DNA from: Microcystis sp. T1-4
GTDB taxonomy: Bacteria > Cyanobacteriota > Cyanobacteriia > Cyanobacteriales > Microcystaceae
Assembly: GCF_000297435.1 (NCBI RefSeq)
Contig: NZ_CAIP01000114.1
Location: forward strand, 1-6,414
Direction of reading: 5' to 3'
DNA length: 6,414 nucleotides
Position numbers and translations under genes: made by a program
Notes under the pieces: generated by a model
Database searches by the model: none
Told to the model about the DNA's origin: nothing
The model's input: the letters and a program-made list of their open reading frames with translations, nothing else
Shown: positions 6,242 to 6,414 of the stretch, in pieces
Layout of the letters: the number at the start of each line of letters is the position of its first letter
How positions within the stretch are numbered: the first letter of the stretch is position 1

Positions 6242-6313
6242 CTCCCCGGGTGGGATTCGAACCTACGACCAATCGGTTAACAGCCGACCGCTCTACCACT
6301 GAGCTACCGAGGA
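6242..6313 (-). tRNA. trnN-GUU: tRNA-Asn, anticodon GTT
   Basis: 72-nt asparagine tRNA. On the minus strand the acceptor TCCTCGG pairs with CCGGGGA (one U-G pair) and discriminator G is base 6242. D-arm stem GCTC/GAGC, anticodon stem GTCGG/CCGAT (first pair G-U) with loop CTGTTAA, giving anticodon GTT at 6281-6279. The variable loop is TGGTC. The T-arm is GTAGG-TTCGAAT-CCCAC, in which the middle pair is an A-C mismatch (bases 6264 and 6252). CCA is not encoded. All invariant positions look normal apart from that mismatch, so the gene is probably functional. Confidence 0.96.
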
Positions 6314-6332
6314 AGGCTACTCACAATTAATA

Positions 6333-6362
6333 ATTATAATCATAAGTCCCTCAATAATGCAA
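6333..6362 (-). promoter_or_regulatory. sigma70-type promoter of the tRNA-Asn gene
   Basis: On the minus strand, -35 box TTGCAT (6362-6357), an 18-nt spacer and a perfect -10 box TATAAT (6338-6333). The predicted start is near 6326, about 13 nt upstream of the tRNA 5' end, much like the layout at the tRNA-Ser gene. The tRNA therefore need not depend on any gene to its right. Confidence 0.7.
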
Positions 6363-6414
6363 GTGTTTTCTGGATTTTTTCTCAAAAAAATTTCCGGCGC
6401 TGGTAGCGATGGGG

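Noticed and set aside
164..6313. Region bounded by two tRNA genes as a possible integrated island
   Set aside because: No integrase, no duplicated tRNA 3' ends acting as attachment sites, and the protease genes look like ordinary chromosomal genes.
6382..6414. Possible C-terminal end of a minus-strand gene (PHRYQRRKFF then TGA) entering from the right edge
   Set aside because: Only ten codons are visible, and no family can be recognised. It may be real but cannot be supported from this window.

Overview
The window looks like chromosomal DNA of a cyanobacterium, most likely Microcystis or a close relative. The evidence is the HIP1 octamer GCGATCGC (five copies), two tRNA genes without an encoded CCA end, GTnAnCA-type heptamer repeats, TGTAGGGGCG...CGCCC hairpin repeats, and protein sequences of cyanobacterial type. 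The genus is an inference from these repeats and was not tested by any search.

Left part (1-502): a minus-strand tRNA-Ser(GGA) at 164-250 with a well-formed sigma70-type promoter just upstream, then a short intergenic stretch. That stretch carries two inverted 24-nt hairpin repeats (400-423 and 444-467) arranged like a REPIN. They sit immediately 3' of the glycosyltransferase gene. A questionable 73-codon plus-strand ORF (322-543) runs through this repeat pair.

Centre-left (503-3429, minus strand): a two-gene operon. The first gene encodes a 609-aa TPR-repeat protein of unknown function. The second encodes a GT-B fold family 4 glycosyltransferase (365 aa). The TAG stop of the first shares its G with the GTG start of the second, so translation is probably coupled. 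The pairing suggests a scaffold protein and a sugar-transfer enzyme made together, perhaps for surface polysaccharide, but no other gene in the window confirms that.

Divergent intergenic region (3430-3648): heptamer repeats lie next to the TPR gene, followed by a 15-nt-period duplication. A near-perfect 21-bp inverted repeat lies 66 bp before the protease gene.

Right part (3649-6189, plus strand): two adjacent M16 family peptidase genes, 3 nt apart. The first protein keeps all zinc ligands (HFLEH and a glutamate 80 residues after the first histidine) but lacks the tyrosine of the C-terminal R/Y pair. The second has lost every zinc ligand but keeps the R/Y pair. The two therefore look like complementary halves of one heterodimeric M16B peptidase. 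A hairpin terminator usable from both strands (6200-6227) separates this operon from a convergent tRNA-Asn(GTT) at 6242-6313, which has its own TATAAT promoter. No mobile element gene, CRISPR array or defence system was found.
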